From assembly GCF_003633775.1 (NCBI RefSeq), contig NZ_RBIN01000001.1, forward strand, positions 310,001 to 374,000: a stretch of DNA of 64,000 bases, given 5' to 3'. Origin of the DNA: Kushneria sinocarnis (GTDB lineage: Bacteria; Pseudomonadota; Gammaproteobacteria; Pseudomonadales; Halomonadaceae). Below the pieces are notes generated by a model that ran no database searches, was not told where the DNA came from, and worked only from the letters and a program-made list of their open reading frames with translations. Both the position numbers and the translations under genes were made by a program. Positions 26,159-34,160 of this stretch are shown here, piece by piece; the first letter of the stretch is position 1, and each line of letters starts with the position of its first letter.

Positions 26159-27403
26159 ATGTCCGCTGATGCCTTCAACCCGCCCTCCCGTCTGCTGATG
26201 GGGCCCGGGCCGATCAATGCCGACCCGCGTGTGCTGCGTGCCATGTCGGCGCCCCTGATCGGCCAGTTCGACCCTGCCATGACCGCCTGCATGAACGACA
26301 CCCAGGCGCTCTATCGCCGGGTCTTCGAGACCGCCAACGAGGCCACCCTGCTGATCGATGGCACCTCGCGTGCCGGCATCGAGGCCGTGCTGGTCTCGCT
26401 GATCGAACCCGGCGACCGGGTGCTGGTGCCGAGCTTCGGCCGCTTCGGCCAGCTGCTGCGTGAAATCGCCGAGCGTGCCGGCGGCGAGGTGCACGTGATC
26501 GAGGCCGAGTGGGGCGAGGTGTTCACGCCCGAGCGGATCGAGGCCGCCATTCGCGAGGTGCGCCCGAAGCTGCTGGCACTGGTGCAGGGCGACACCTCGA
26601 CCACCATGTGTCAGCCGCTGGCCGACATCGGCGCCATCTGCCGCGCCCATGACGTGCTGTTCTACAGCGATGCCACGGCCTCGCTGGCGGGCAATCCGCT
26701 GCCGGTGGACGAGTGGCAGCTCGATGCCGTCACGGCCGGGCTGCAGAAGTGCCTGGCCGGGCCCTCCGGCAGTGCGCCGACCACGCTCTCGAAGCGCGCC
26801 GTGGACTGCATCCGGGGGCGCGCTCATGTCGAGGCCGGCCTGCAGGGCGCCACCCATGCGGCCGGTGGCGGCAGCCGCATCCGCTCCAACTACTTCGATC
26901 TGGCGATGATTCTCGACTACTGGGGCGAGGCCCGCCTCAACCACCATACCGAGGCTACCAGCATGCTATACGCGGCCCGCGAGTGTGCCCGGCTGCTGGT
27001 CGAGGAGGGCATGCCGCAGGCGGTGGCCCGTCACGCCCTGCACGGTCGGGCGTTGGTCGAGGGGGTCAGGGCGCTGGGCCTGCAGCCCTTCGGCGATCAG
27101 CGTCACCGCATGCACAACGTGGTCGGGGTGTACATTCCCGAAGGGGTCGATGGTGAAGCGCTGCGCCGCACCCTGCTTGAAGACTACGCCATCGAGATCG
27201 GCACCTCGTTCGGACCGCTGCACGGTCGCATCTGGCGCATCGGTACCATGGGCTACAATGCCCGCCGTGATACCGTGATGACGACCCTGGCGGCACTGGA
27301 GCAGACACTGCACCAGGCCGGTGTCCGCCCGGTGGCCGGCAGTGGCGTGGGCGCTGCCCGGGAAGTCTATGCAGACCAACAGGATCGGACGGGAGAGAGC
27401 TGA
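26159..27403 (+). CDS. Ureidoglycine-glyoxylate aminotransferase (PucG/HpxJ-like)
   Basis: 414-residue PLP enzyme of the class V (AGXT) fold. The N-terminal LLMGPGPINADPRVLRAM and IGQFDPAM match the PucG/HpxJ branch, which transfers the amino group of (S)-ureidoglycine to glyoxylate in purine breakdown. The PLP lysine is in TAGLQKCLAGPSG and the aspartate that binds the ring nitrogen is in YSDATASLAG. ATG 26159 has a modest Shine-Dalgarno. It overlaps the next gene by TGATG. Serine-glyoxylate aminotransferase is an alternative, but the neighbours favour the ureide role. Confidence 0.82.
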   Translation: MSADAFNPPSRLLMGPGPINADPRVLRAMSAPLIGQFDPAMTACMNDTQALYRRVFETANEATLLIDGTSRAGIEAVLVSLIEPGDRVLVPSFGRFGQLLREIAERAGGEVHVIEAEWGEVFTPERIEAAIREVRPKLLALVQGDTSTTMCQPLADIGAICRAHDVLFYSDATASLAGNPLPVDEWQLDAVTAGLQKCLAGPSGSAPTTLSKRAVDCIRGRAHVEAGLQGATHAAGGGSRIRSNYFDLAMILDYWGEARLNHHTEATSMLYAARECARLLVEEGMPQAVARHALHGRALVEGVRALGLQPFGDQRHRMHNVVGVYIPEGVDGEALRRTLLEDYAIEIGTSFGPLHGRIWRIGTMGYNARRDTVMTTLAALEQTLHQAGVRPVAGSGVGAAREVYADQQDRTGES

Positions 27404-28638
27404 TGCATGACGGGGCGGCGATCATGGCGGCCTGCGAGGCGCTGGCGGAGATTTCGGCCGATGACGAGCGGCTGGTGCGCTGCTATCTGACAGCCGAGCA
27501 CGCCCGTGCCAATGCGCTGGTTGCGCAGTGGATGCAGGCGGCCGGCATGCGCACCTGGCAGGACAGTGTCGGCAGCCAGTGGGGGCGTTACGAGGGCCGG
27601 GACCCGGACGCGCCGGCACTGGTACTGGGCTCTCATCTGGATACCGTGATCGATGCCGGCCGCTTTGACGGCATGCTGGGCGTGCTGCTGGGTATCGCGA
27701 CAGTAGCGCGGTTGCACGCTGCGGGGGAGCGGCTCAACCGGCCGATCGAGGTGGTGGCCTTCGGCGACGAGGAGGGCACCCGCTTCGGCACGGCGCTGTT
27801 CGGCAGTCGGGCGATGGCCGGGCACTGGGACGAGCGCTGGTGGCAGCTTGCCGACAGTGACGGCATCACGCTCGAACAGGCCTTTCGCGAGTTCGGCCTC
27901 GATCCGGCCCGGGTCCACGAGGCGGCCCGCGATCCGGCCACGCTGGCCGGCTATCTCGAGGTGCACATCGAACAGGGGCCGGTGCTCGAGGCCGAGCGTC
28001 GGCCGCTGGGCGTGGTGACCGGCATCGCCGGGGCGCGCCGTTTCGACATCACCCTCCAGGGCCAGGCCGGTCACGCCGGGACCACACCGTTCGAGCTGCG
28101 TCGCGATGCGCTGGCGGGCGCCGCGGAAGCGATCCTCGCGATCGAGACGCTGGCCCGTGCCGCCGGCGTGGTGGCCACCGTGGGGCAGCTGGAAACCCGC
28201 CCCGGTGCCGTCAACGTGATTCCCGGCGCGGTTCACATGAGCCTCGATATTCGTGCCGAACACGACGAGGATCGTGATCGCACCCTGGAGGCGATCCGCA
28301 ATACCTGTGACAGCATCGGCGAAACGCGCGGTCTCGCCTGGCAGTGGCAGGAGACCCACGCTGCCCCGGCGGTGGCCTGCTCCGAGCACCTGACCGAAGC
28401 GCTGGCCGAGGCGATCGCCACCGCGGACGAACCGGCCATCCGGCTGCCCAGTGGCGCCGGTCATGATGGCATGGCGGTGGCGGGTGTCACCGGTATCGGC
28501 ATGCTGTTCGTGCGCTGTCGCGGTGGCGTCAGTCACCATCCCGATGAGTCGGTGCAGGTCGGCGATGTCGATGCCGCGCTGGATGCCCTGAGCGATGCCG
28601 TGCGCCGCCTGGACAGCACCCCCGTGCCGACGGCCTGA
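27403..28638 (+). CDS. Allantoate amidohydrolase (M20/hydantoinase-carbamoylase family, HpxK/AllC-like)
   Basis: 411-residue binuclear metallohydrolase that would hydrolyse allantoate, or a related N-carbamoyl compound, in the cytoplasm. Metal ligands are visible in GSHLDTVIDAGRFDG (His and Asp), FGDEEGTRF (Glu pair), EVHIEQGP (His) and the C-terminal GVSHHPDE (His). The dimerisation lid region contains GQAGHAGTTPF. AllC and N-carbamoyl-amino-acid hydrolases share this architecture; the flanking PucG, PuuE and racemase genes make allantoate the best guess. Translation is coupled to the aminotransferase; GGGAGAGAG precedes the ATG. Confidence 0.85.
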   Translation: MHDGAAIMAACEALAEISADDERLVRCYLTAEHARANALVAQWMQAAGMRTWQDSVGSQWGRYEGRDPDAPALVLGSHLDTVIDAGRFDGMLGVLLGIATVARLHAAGERLNRPIEVVAFGDEEGTRFGTALFGSRAMAGHWDERWWQLADSDGITLEQAFREFGLDPARVHEAARDPATLAGYLEVHIEQGPVLEAERRPLGVVTGIAGARRFDITLQGQAGHAGTTPFELRRDALAGAAEAILAIETLARAAGVVATVGQLETRPGAVNVIPGAVHMSLDIRAEHDEDRDRTLEAIRNTCDSIGETRGLAWQWQETHAAPAVACSEHLTEALAEAIATADEPAIRLPSGAGHDGMAVAGVTGIGMLFVRCRGGVSHHPDESVQVGDVDAALDALSDAVRRLDSTPVPTA

Positions 28639-28664
28639 CATTCCCGTGAACCACCACCGGGGCG

Positions 28665-29549
28665 ATGAACGTTGCCATCACCCCGGTGGCCCTGAAGATC
28701 CGCCAGCTCATGACCCAGCATCTCGGCCAGCGACTGCGTCAGCAGTTCGATCAGCTCACCCCGCACGAGCGCAGGGTGGCAGGTTTCATTCTCGATCATT
28801 TCGATGACTTCGCCGTCTACAGCGCGGCCGAACTGGCACGTCTTTCCGGCGTCTCGAAGGCCACCGTCAGCCGGCTGTTCCGCCGGCTCGGCTTTGCCAG
28901 CTTCCAGGAAGTGCGCCAGCACGCCCGTGAACTGAGACATCATGGCGTGCCGCTGGTCACCGATCGCAGCGCACTGGGCAACGGGCTGGAACGCTTCCAG
29001 CGTCACTTCGAGCGGGAGCGCGACAACCTGCACCGGCTGCTGGAAGCGATCGATGCCGACACCTTCGACGCCATCGTGGCCCGGCTGGATGAGGCGCCCG
29101 AGGTGGTGATCGTCGGTTATCGCAACGGCTACCCGGTGGCGCTGCATCTGCGTCAGCAGCTCATTCAGGCGCGCGACCGGGTGCGCCTGGCGCCCCAGCC
29201 CGGCCAGCCGCTGAGCGAGGAGATTACCGATCTGGCCCCCGGTACGCTGGTGATCGTGATGGGCTTCCGGCGCCGCGCCCGGGGTTTCGAGGCCCTGATG
29301 GCGCGGCTCGCCGAACAGGACGCGGCCTGCCTGCTGATCGGCGATCCCACGCTGGCGGCCAGTGCGGTCAAACCGACCTGGCAGCTCGAATGTCCGCTGG
29401 ACAGCATCTCGGCATTCGACAGCTATACCGCGGCCATGAGTCTGGTCAACCTGCTCGCCAATCATCTGCTGCACCGCCGCCTGCAGAGCGGCCGCGCCCG
29501 CATCGACGAGATCAGCGCCGGCTACACCGTGCTCGACGAGCTGGACTGA
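28665..29549 (+). CDS. RpiR-family transcriptional regulator (HTH + SIS)
   Basis: 294-residue cytoplasmic regulator. The N-terminal HTH_6 domain (LTPHERRVAGFILDH, YSAAELARLSGVSKATVSRL) is followed by a SIS domain (VVIVGYRNGYPVALHLRQQ ... GTLVIVMGFRRRARG) that normally binds a phosphosugar or similar ligand. RpiR proteins such as HpxU regulate purine/ureide genes in enterobacteria, so this is the likely controller of the cluster. It starts 27 bp after the amidohydrolase gene. Confidence 0.85.
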   Translation: MNVAITPVALKIRQLMTQHLGQRLRQQFDQLTPHERRVAGFILDHFDDFAVYSAAELARLSGVSKATVSRLFRRLGFASFQEVRQHARELRHHGVPLVTDRSALGNGLERFQRHFERERDNLHRLLEAIDADTFDAIVARLDEAPEVVIVGYRNGYPVALHLRQQLIQARDRVRLAPQPGQPLSEEITDLAPGTLVIVMGFRRRARGFEALMARLAEQDAACLLIGDPTLAASAVKPTWQLECPLDSISAFDSYTAAMSLVNLLANHLLHRRLQSGRARIDEISAGYTVLDELD

Positions 29550-29600
29550 CAGCGGGTCGTTTCACTGTCCGTTCCACCTTCAGATAACAAGGACAAATTC

Positions 29601-30563
29601 ATGAGTACACAGCCATTTCCCGATCGGAGCGTCTGGGTCGAGGGAGCACCGGAGCCGGTGGCCACGGCAGGTGCGAGCGGTCCGCTGGCCGGCCTGCGGC
29701 TGGCGGTCAAGGATCTGTTCGACGTGAAGGGCCGGGTGACCGGTGCCGGCAACCCCGACTGGCGCGGCGAGCAGACCCCGGCCGGGCAGGATGCCTCGGC
29801 GGTGGCGGTGCTGCGCGCGGCGGGGGCGTGCTTCGTCGGCAAGACCCAGACCGATGAGCTGGCCTACAGTCTCAACGGCGCCAACATGCACTACGGGACA
29901 CCGCTCAATCCGGCAGCGCCCGATCGCCTGCCGGGCGGTTCGAGTTCCGGGTCGGCGGTGGCCGTAGCGCAGGGTGAAGCCGATATCGGGCTGGGGACCG
30001 ACACCGGGGGCTCGATCCGGGTGCCGGCGAGCTACAACGGGCTCTTCGGGCTGCGGCCGTCACATGGGGTGATGGCCACCGAGGGGCTGGTGCCGCTGGC
30101 ACCGCCCTTCGATACGGTGGGCTGGCTCTGCCGTGATCTCGCCACCCTGGGCGCGGTGGCGGAAACACTGCTGCCCGGAGCCCCGGTCGAAGCCGACAGC
30201 GATCTGCAGCTGCTGCTGCCGGAAGGGGCGCCTGCTGAACTGGCGCACCGCATGACCCGGTACCTGCCGGAGCGCCCCACAGGCTCGATCGGACTGACCC
30301 AGGCGTGGCTGTCGCATGTCAGCCAGACCTTTCGGGTGCTGCAGGGGCGCGCCATCTGGCGTACGCATGGCGACTGGATCACCCGCTGCCAGCCCCGGGC
30401 CAGGATCGGCGGCTGCTCGCATGCGCCGGCCAGGAGGGCCGGCGCTGAGGCGATACGCCGCTCAGGCCGGCGGGTGTTCGCGCTGCCAGTGGCGGGCGAT
30501 ATCCACCCGTCGGGTTATCCACACCCGGTCGTGGGCTTCCAGGTGGTCGAGAAAGCGCTGTAG
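29601..30563 (+). pseudogene. Amidase (amidase-signature family), C-terminally truncated
   Basis: The first ~265 codons are a good amidase-signature enzyme: catalytic lysine in LAVKDLFDV, GKTQTDELAYSLNG, the Gly-Ser-rich core GGSSSGSAVAVA and the nucleophile region GTDTGGSIRVPAS. Similarity ends near WRTHGDWITRCQP at about 30395, where family members continue for another 100 or more residues. The frame then runs through a hairpin and antisense into the convergent PuuE gene before stopping at 30563. The 3' part has therefore been lost by deletion, and a product would carry a foreign tail of ~55 residues. The active-site residues remain. In ureide clusters such amidases are linked to oxalurate or ureidoglycolate processing. 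Confidence 0.75.
30423..30445. terminator. Hairpin between amidase remnant and PuuE gene
   Basis: GCGCCGGCC (30423-30431) pairs perfectly with GGCCGGCGC (30437-30445) around AGGAG. It lies 16 bp past the end of the convergent allantoinase gene and close to the amidase deletion point. No T tract. Confidence 0.4.
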
Positions 30564-31403
30564 TGCCCGAAAGCGCCCCGGGCGCCCGATCAGCCGGCAG
30601 TGCAGGCCGATCGACATCATCTTCGGTGTCTCGCTGCCCTCGGCATAGAGCACATCGAAGGCATCCCGCAGGTAGCTGAAAAACGGCTCACCGTAGTTGA
30701 AGCCGCCCGGCGAGGCGAAGCGCATGTCGTTGTTGTCCAGTGTGTAGGGGACGATCAGGTGATCATGTTCCCGGCCCTCGCTGTCCTCGGCACGGGTCCA
30801 GAAGGGCAGGTCATCGCCGTAGTAGTCGCTGTCGTAGAGCAGTCCGCCCTCATCGAGCAGCAGCCGGCGGGTATTGGGGCTGTCGCGACCCGTATACCAG
30901 CCTGCGGGCAGCTCGCCGTAGAGCTGCCGGAAGCTCGCCAGGGCACGCTGCATGTGTTCGCGCTCGATCGCTTCGGGCACCTCCTGATAGTGGATCCAGC
31001 GCCAGCCGTGGCAGGCGATCTCGTGGCCCAGCTCGTGAAAGGCCCGGGCCGCCTCGGGATGACGCTCGAGCGCCATCGCCACGCCGAACACGGTCAGGGG
31101 CAGATTGCGTCGCTCGAATTCGCGCAGCACCCGCCAGACCCCGGCGCGGCTGCCGTATTCGTAGAGCGACTCCATGCTCAGATGGCGATCCTCAAAGGCC
31201 GGGGCGCCGATCATGTCGGAGAGGAAGGTCTCGCTGTGGCTGTCGCCGTGCAGCACGCTGTGCTCGCCGCCCTCCTCGTAGTTGAGCACGAACTGCACCG
31301 CGACGCGGGCGTTGCCCGGCCAGTTCGGCTGCGGCGGTTGGCGGCCGTAGCCTTTCAGATCACGGGGATAACCGGTGTGCCGAGCCATGGGGGAGTCCGT
31401 CAT
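30462..31403 (-). CDS. puuE: Allantoinase, PuuE/HpxB type (polysaccharide-deacetylase fold)
   Basis: 313-residue cytoplasmic enzyme that opens the hydantoin ring of allantoin to give allantoate without the binuclear metal centre of classical allantoinases. The N-terminal YPRDLKGYGRQPPQPNWPG and VQFVLNYEEGGE are diagnostic of PuuE, as are MESLYEYGSRAGVWR and GHEIACHGWRWIHYQ. The C-terminus (HDRVWITRRVDIARHW) is complete. The ATG at 31403 overlaps the racemase stop (ATGA); an internal ATG at 31388 is also possible. Confidence 0.92.
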   Translation of the reverse strand: MTDSPMARHTGYPRDLKGYGRQPPQPNWPGNARVAVQFVLNYEEGGEHSVLHGDSHSETFLSDMIGAPAFEDRHLSMESLYEYGSRAGVWRVLREFERRNLPLTVFGVAMALERHPEAARAFHELGHEIACHGWRWIHYQEVPEAIEREHMQRALASFRQLYGELPAGWYTGRDSPNTRRLLLDEGGLLYDSDYYGDDLPFWTRAEDSEGREHDHLIVPYTLDNNDMRFASPGGFNYGEPFFSYLRDAFDVLYAEGSETPKMMSIGLHCRLIGRPGRFRALQRFLDHLEAHDRVWITRRVDIARHWQREHPPA

Positions 31404-32143
31404 GCGTCGCTCCGGGTGAGGTGGGCAAAGGCGCCGGCGATCGGCTTGGCGAGCGGCAGGGCGCGGTCGTGGTGCTTGGCGGGGGTCAGGCCGAGCCGTT
31501 CGAGACTCTCCAGCAGGGTGACGCCGGCGGTAACGCCATCGATCACCGGCACGCCCAGGGTATCCCCCAGGCGCGTGGCAAGATCGGTCATGCCGGCGCA
31601 GCCCAGCAGCAGGCCATCACTGGCATCGCTGTCCAGCGCCTGCCGGCAGGCCTCGAGCAGGGTGCGATAGATCGCGTCACTCTCCTCCTCCAGCGCGGCC
31701 ACCGGCAGTTCGCAGGCGTGCAGGCCGGCGCAGTGCTCGCGCTGACCATACTCCCCCAGCAGGCGCTCGGCGATCGGCAGGGTGCGTGCCAGGGTGGTCA
31801 CGATCGAGTAGCGCGCGCTCACCAGCGAGGCCATGTGCATGCCGGCTTCGGCCATGCCGAGTACCGGTACCGAAGCCAGTTCGCGCGCGGCGGCCAGTCC
31901 GGGGTCGCCGAAGCAGGCGATCAGGTAGCCGCTCACCGCGAGCGAGTCATCCTGCTCGCATTCGTGAATGCGTTCGAGCAGCCCCGGTACTGCCAGCGCT
32001 TCGTCCATGTGGCCTTCCAGGCTGGCCGGGCCGTGGCGTGAGGTCAGCATGTGCACGTCGCCATGGGCGGCGCGGCGTGCGCTGGCACCGATGCGCTCGC
32101 TCATCGGGGTACTGGTATTGGGATTGATGATGACCAGGGTCAT
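31400..32143 (-). CDS. Allantoin racemase (Asp/Glu/hydantoin racemase family, HpxA-like)
   Basis: 247-residue cytoplasmic racemase. The start TLVIINPNTSTPMSERI and the two catalytic cysteine motifs, ACFGDPGL and LGCAGMTDL, define the hydantoin/allantoin racemase family. Linkage and translational overlap with PuuE reproduce the hpxAB pair of enterobacteria, where the racemase converts R-allantoin to the S form used by the pathway. ATG 32143 has a weak Shine-Dalgarno. It is divergent from the NCS1 permease gene. Confidence 0.88.
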   Translation of the reverse strand: MTLVIINPNTSTPMSERIGASARRAAHGDVHMLTSRHGPASLEGHMDEALAVPGLLERIHECEQDDSLAVSGYLIACFGDPGLAAARELASVPVLGMAEAGMHMASLVSARYSIVTTLARTLPIAERLLGEYGQREHCAGLHACELPVAALEEESDAIYRTLLEACRQALDSDASDGLLLGCAGMTDLATRLGDTLGVPVIDGVTAGVTLLESLERLGLTPAKHHDRALPLAKPIAGAFAHLTRSDA

Positions 32144-32329
32144 GTTGGGCTCTGCCTGCTCAGCGCCGCGCGCTGCCCCAGAGTGGGGAGATTATGGAAA
32201 CGGATGCCTTGTCATGGTGCATCGACGGCCCCGCGGGCGGGTGCATGAGGCCCGGCCGGGGCCCGCGATGAAGGGCAGTCTGGCCCGTGATTCGGCCGAT
32301 TTGCAACATTTGTTACACCGGCTTATGAA

Positions 32330-32346
32330 TTGGCACGAAGATTGTA
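32330..32346 (+). promoter_or_regulatory. Sigma-54 (RpoN) promoter candidate for the NCS1 permease
   Basis: TTGGCACG (32330-32337), four bases, then TTGTA (32342-32346). The -24 element is a perfect YTGGCACG and the -12 element differs from TTGCA in one base; GG and the -12 G are 12 bp apart as required. It predicts an mRNA leader of roughly 45 bases before the ATG at 32404. RpoN control would place uptake under nitrogen regulation. Confidence 0.65.
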
Positions 32347-32403
32347 TCGGCAAGGGTGAAAGGACGGTACCGAGCCGCCACGCTCCCCCAATCGGAGGCC
32401 CAC

Positions 32404-33888
32404 ATGAGCGATACCACTGATCCTACGGCTCAGGCTGCGGCCGGCCATGATCCCCGGCTCTACAATCAGGCTCTCGCGCCGGCGCGCCAGGACTGGAACG
32501 CCTACAACATCTTCGCCTTCTGGATGGCGGATGTGCACAGCGTCGGCGGATATGTGTTCGCGGCCAGCCTGTTCAGCCTGGGGCTGGCCAGCTGGCAGGT
32601 GCTGATTTCGCTGCTGGTCGGCATTCTGGTGGTGCAGTGCCTGGCCAATGCCATGGCGCGACCCAGCCAGCGCGCCGGCGTGCCGTTTCCGGTGGTGTGC
32701 CGGATGGCGTTCGGCACCGCAGGGGCCAACCTGCCGGCGGTGATCCGCGGCATCATCGCCGTGGTGAGGTACGGCATCCAGACCTGGCTGGCTTCCAACG
32801 CCCTGACGCTGGTGATGCTGCGCTGGTGGCCGGGGCTCGAGGCGCTGTCGCAGAACAGCGTGCTGGGACTGTCGACACTCGGCTGGTTGTCGTTCTGTCT
32901 GATGTGGGCGGTGCAGGCGCTGGTGTTCTGGCGCGGCATGGGGGCGATCCGGCGCTTCAACGATCTGGCCGGGCCGCTGGTCTATGCGGTGATGTTCCTG
33001 CTGGCGGCGTGGATCGTCTGGCGCGCCGGCCCGGAGAACATCAGCTTTACGCTTGGCAGCAAGGATCTCTCCGGCGTGGATGCGCTGTGGCAGATGGTGG
33101 TCGCGGCGGCGCTGGTGGCCGGCTACTTCGCCGGCCCGACGCTCAACTTCGGTGACTTCGCCCGTTACTGCAAGAGCGAGCGTTCGGTACGTTCCGGCAA
33201 CTTCTGGGGGCTGCCGGTCAACTTTCTGGTGTTTTCGATCATCACCGTGGTGGTGGTCTCCGGCACGCCGGCGGTGTTCGGCGAGATGCTGACCGATCCG
33301 GTCGAGACCGTGTCGCGCATCGACAGCGCCACGGCCGCCGCCCTCGGCGTGCTCACCGTGCTGGCCGCCACCGTGGGCATCAATATCGTCGCCAACTTCG
33401 TCTCGCCGGCGTTCGACTTCTCCCATGTGGCACCCTCGAAGATCAGCTGGCGTGCCGGCGGCATGATTGCCGCGGTCGGCTCGGTGCTGCTGACGCCCTG
33501 GAACCTGTTCAACAACCCGGTGCTGATCCACTACACCGTGGATGTGCTGGCGGCCCTGATCGGCCCCATCTACGGCATCGTGCTGATGGACTTCTACCGG
33601 CTGCGCCGGCAGCAGATCGACACCCGCGCCCTCTATGACGGTTCGCCGGGCAGCACCTATCACTACACCGGCGGCACCAACCCCGAGGCGGTCAAGGCGC
33701 TGCTGGTGGCCGGGGTGGTCAGCGTGATCATCAGCATGGCGCCGCTGGGTGATCTCAGCCACTTCTCGGTATTCATCGGTGGTGGACTGGCGGCGATCAG
33801 CTACGCGCTGTTTTCCGGCTACTGGCTGGGCGATGCGGTGGCCTCGCGGCGCGGCGCATCGCAGGCGGCTACCGAAAGCTCCCGCTGA
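32404..33888 (+). CDS. NCS1-family permease, allantoin/purine-related (PucI/HpxP-like)
   Basis: 494-residue inner-membrane symporter with 12 predicted helices. The N-terminal NQALAPARQDWNAYNIFAFWMADVHSVGGYVFA is the NCS1 signature, and FPVVCRMAFGTAGANLPAVIRGIIAVVRYGIQTW forms helix 3-4 of the family. LNFGDFARYCKSERSVRSGNFWGLP follows later. With racemase and allantoinase divergently encoded, allantoin or a related hydantoin is the expected substrate; uracil or cytosine cannot be excluded. ATG 32404 has CGGAGG upstream. A perfect 11-bp hairpin follows. Confidence 0.87.
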   Translation: MSDTTDPTAQAAAGHDPRLYNQALAPARQDWNAYNIFAFWMADVHSVGGYVFAASLFSLGLASWQVLISLLVGILVVQCLANAMARPSQRAGVPFPVVCRMAFGTAGANLPAVIRGIIAVVRYGIQTWLASNALTLVMLRWWPGLEALSQNSVLGLSTLGWLSFCLMWAVQALVFWRGMGAIRRFNDLAGPLVYAVMFLLAAWIVWRAGPENISFTLGSKDLSGVDALWQMVVAAALVAGYFAGPTLNFGDFARYCKSERSVRSGNFWGLPVNFLVFSIITVVVVSGTPAVFGEMLTDPVETVSRIDSATAAALGVLTVLAATVGINIVANFVSPAFDFSHVAPSKISWRAGGMIAAVGSVLLTPWNLFNNPVLIHYTVDVLAALIGPIYGIVLMDFYRLRRQQIDTRALYDGSPGSTYHYTGGTNPEAVKALLVAGVVSVIISMAPLGDLSHFSVFIGGGLAAISYALFSGYWLGDAVASRRGASQAATESSR

Positions 33889-33925
33889 TGATCCGGTCCG
33901 ACCCGGACCCTGCCTCTTGCCTGCC

Positions 33926-33952
33926 CCGACCGACGCGGCCTGCGTCGGTCGG
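33926..33952 (+). terminator. Perfect 11-bp hairpin after the NCS1 permease gene
   Basis: CCGACCGACGC (33926-33936) pairs with GCGTCGGTCGG (33942-33952) around GGCCT, 37 bp after the stop. It lacks a strong U tract. Confidence 0.45.
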
Positions 33953-34094
33953 CGTCATTGTGCCGGATGCCTCTGCCGCGATCCGCTACGCTTGAGTCGC
34001 AGCCCGCTGCTGCCGGCCCGGGAAGCCATTGCGGTAGTTTTACAACATGGCTTTAAACCAAGGTCGAGTATCTAGCGGTCTGTCAGTCTGTACG

Positions 34095-34110
34095 ATGTTA
34101 TCGCTAACAC
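34095..34110. promoter_or_regulatory. GntR/IdnR-like operator upstream of the idonate/gluconate operon
   Basis: ATGTTA-TCGC-TAACAC contains the inverted repeat TGTTA (34096-34100) / TAACA (34105-34109). It resembles the LacI-family GntR/IdnR sites of enterobacteria (ATGTTACC...GGTAACAT) and lies 51 bp before the GntP-type gene. No regulator gene is in this cluster. Confidence 0.5.
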
Positions 34111-34160
34111 GCTTACGCCCACCCCGTATCGGGGCATCGGGAACGGTTCCGGAGAGCACA

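Noticed and set aside
32301-32320. AACATTTGTT dyad before the NCS1 permease as an operator
   Set aside because: Arms of four bases only; too short to separate from chance, unlike the adjacent sigma-54 match.
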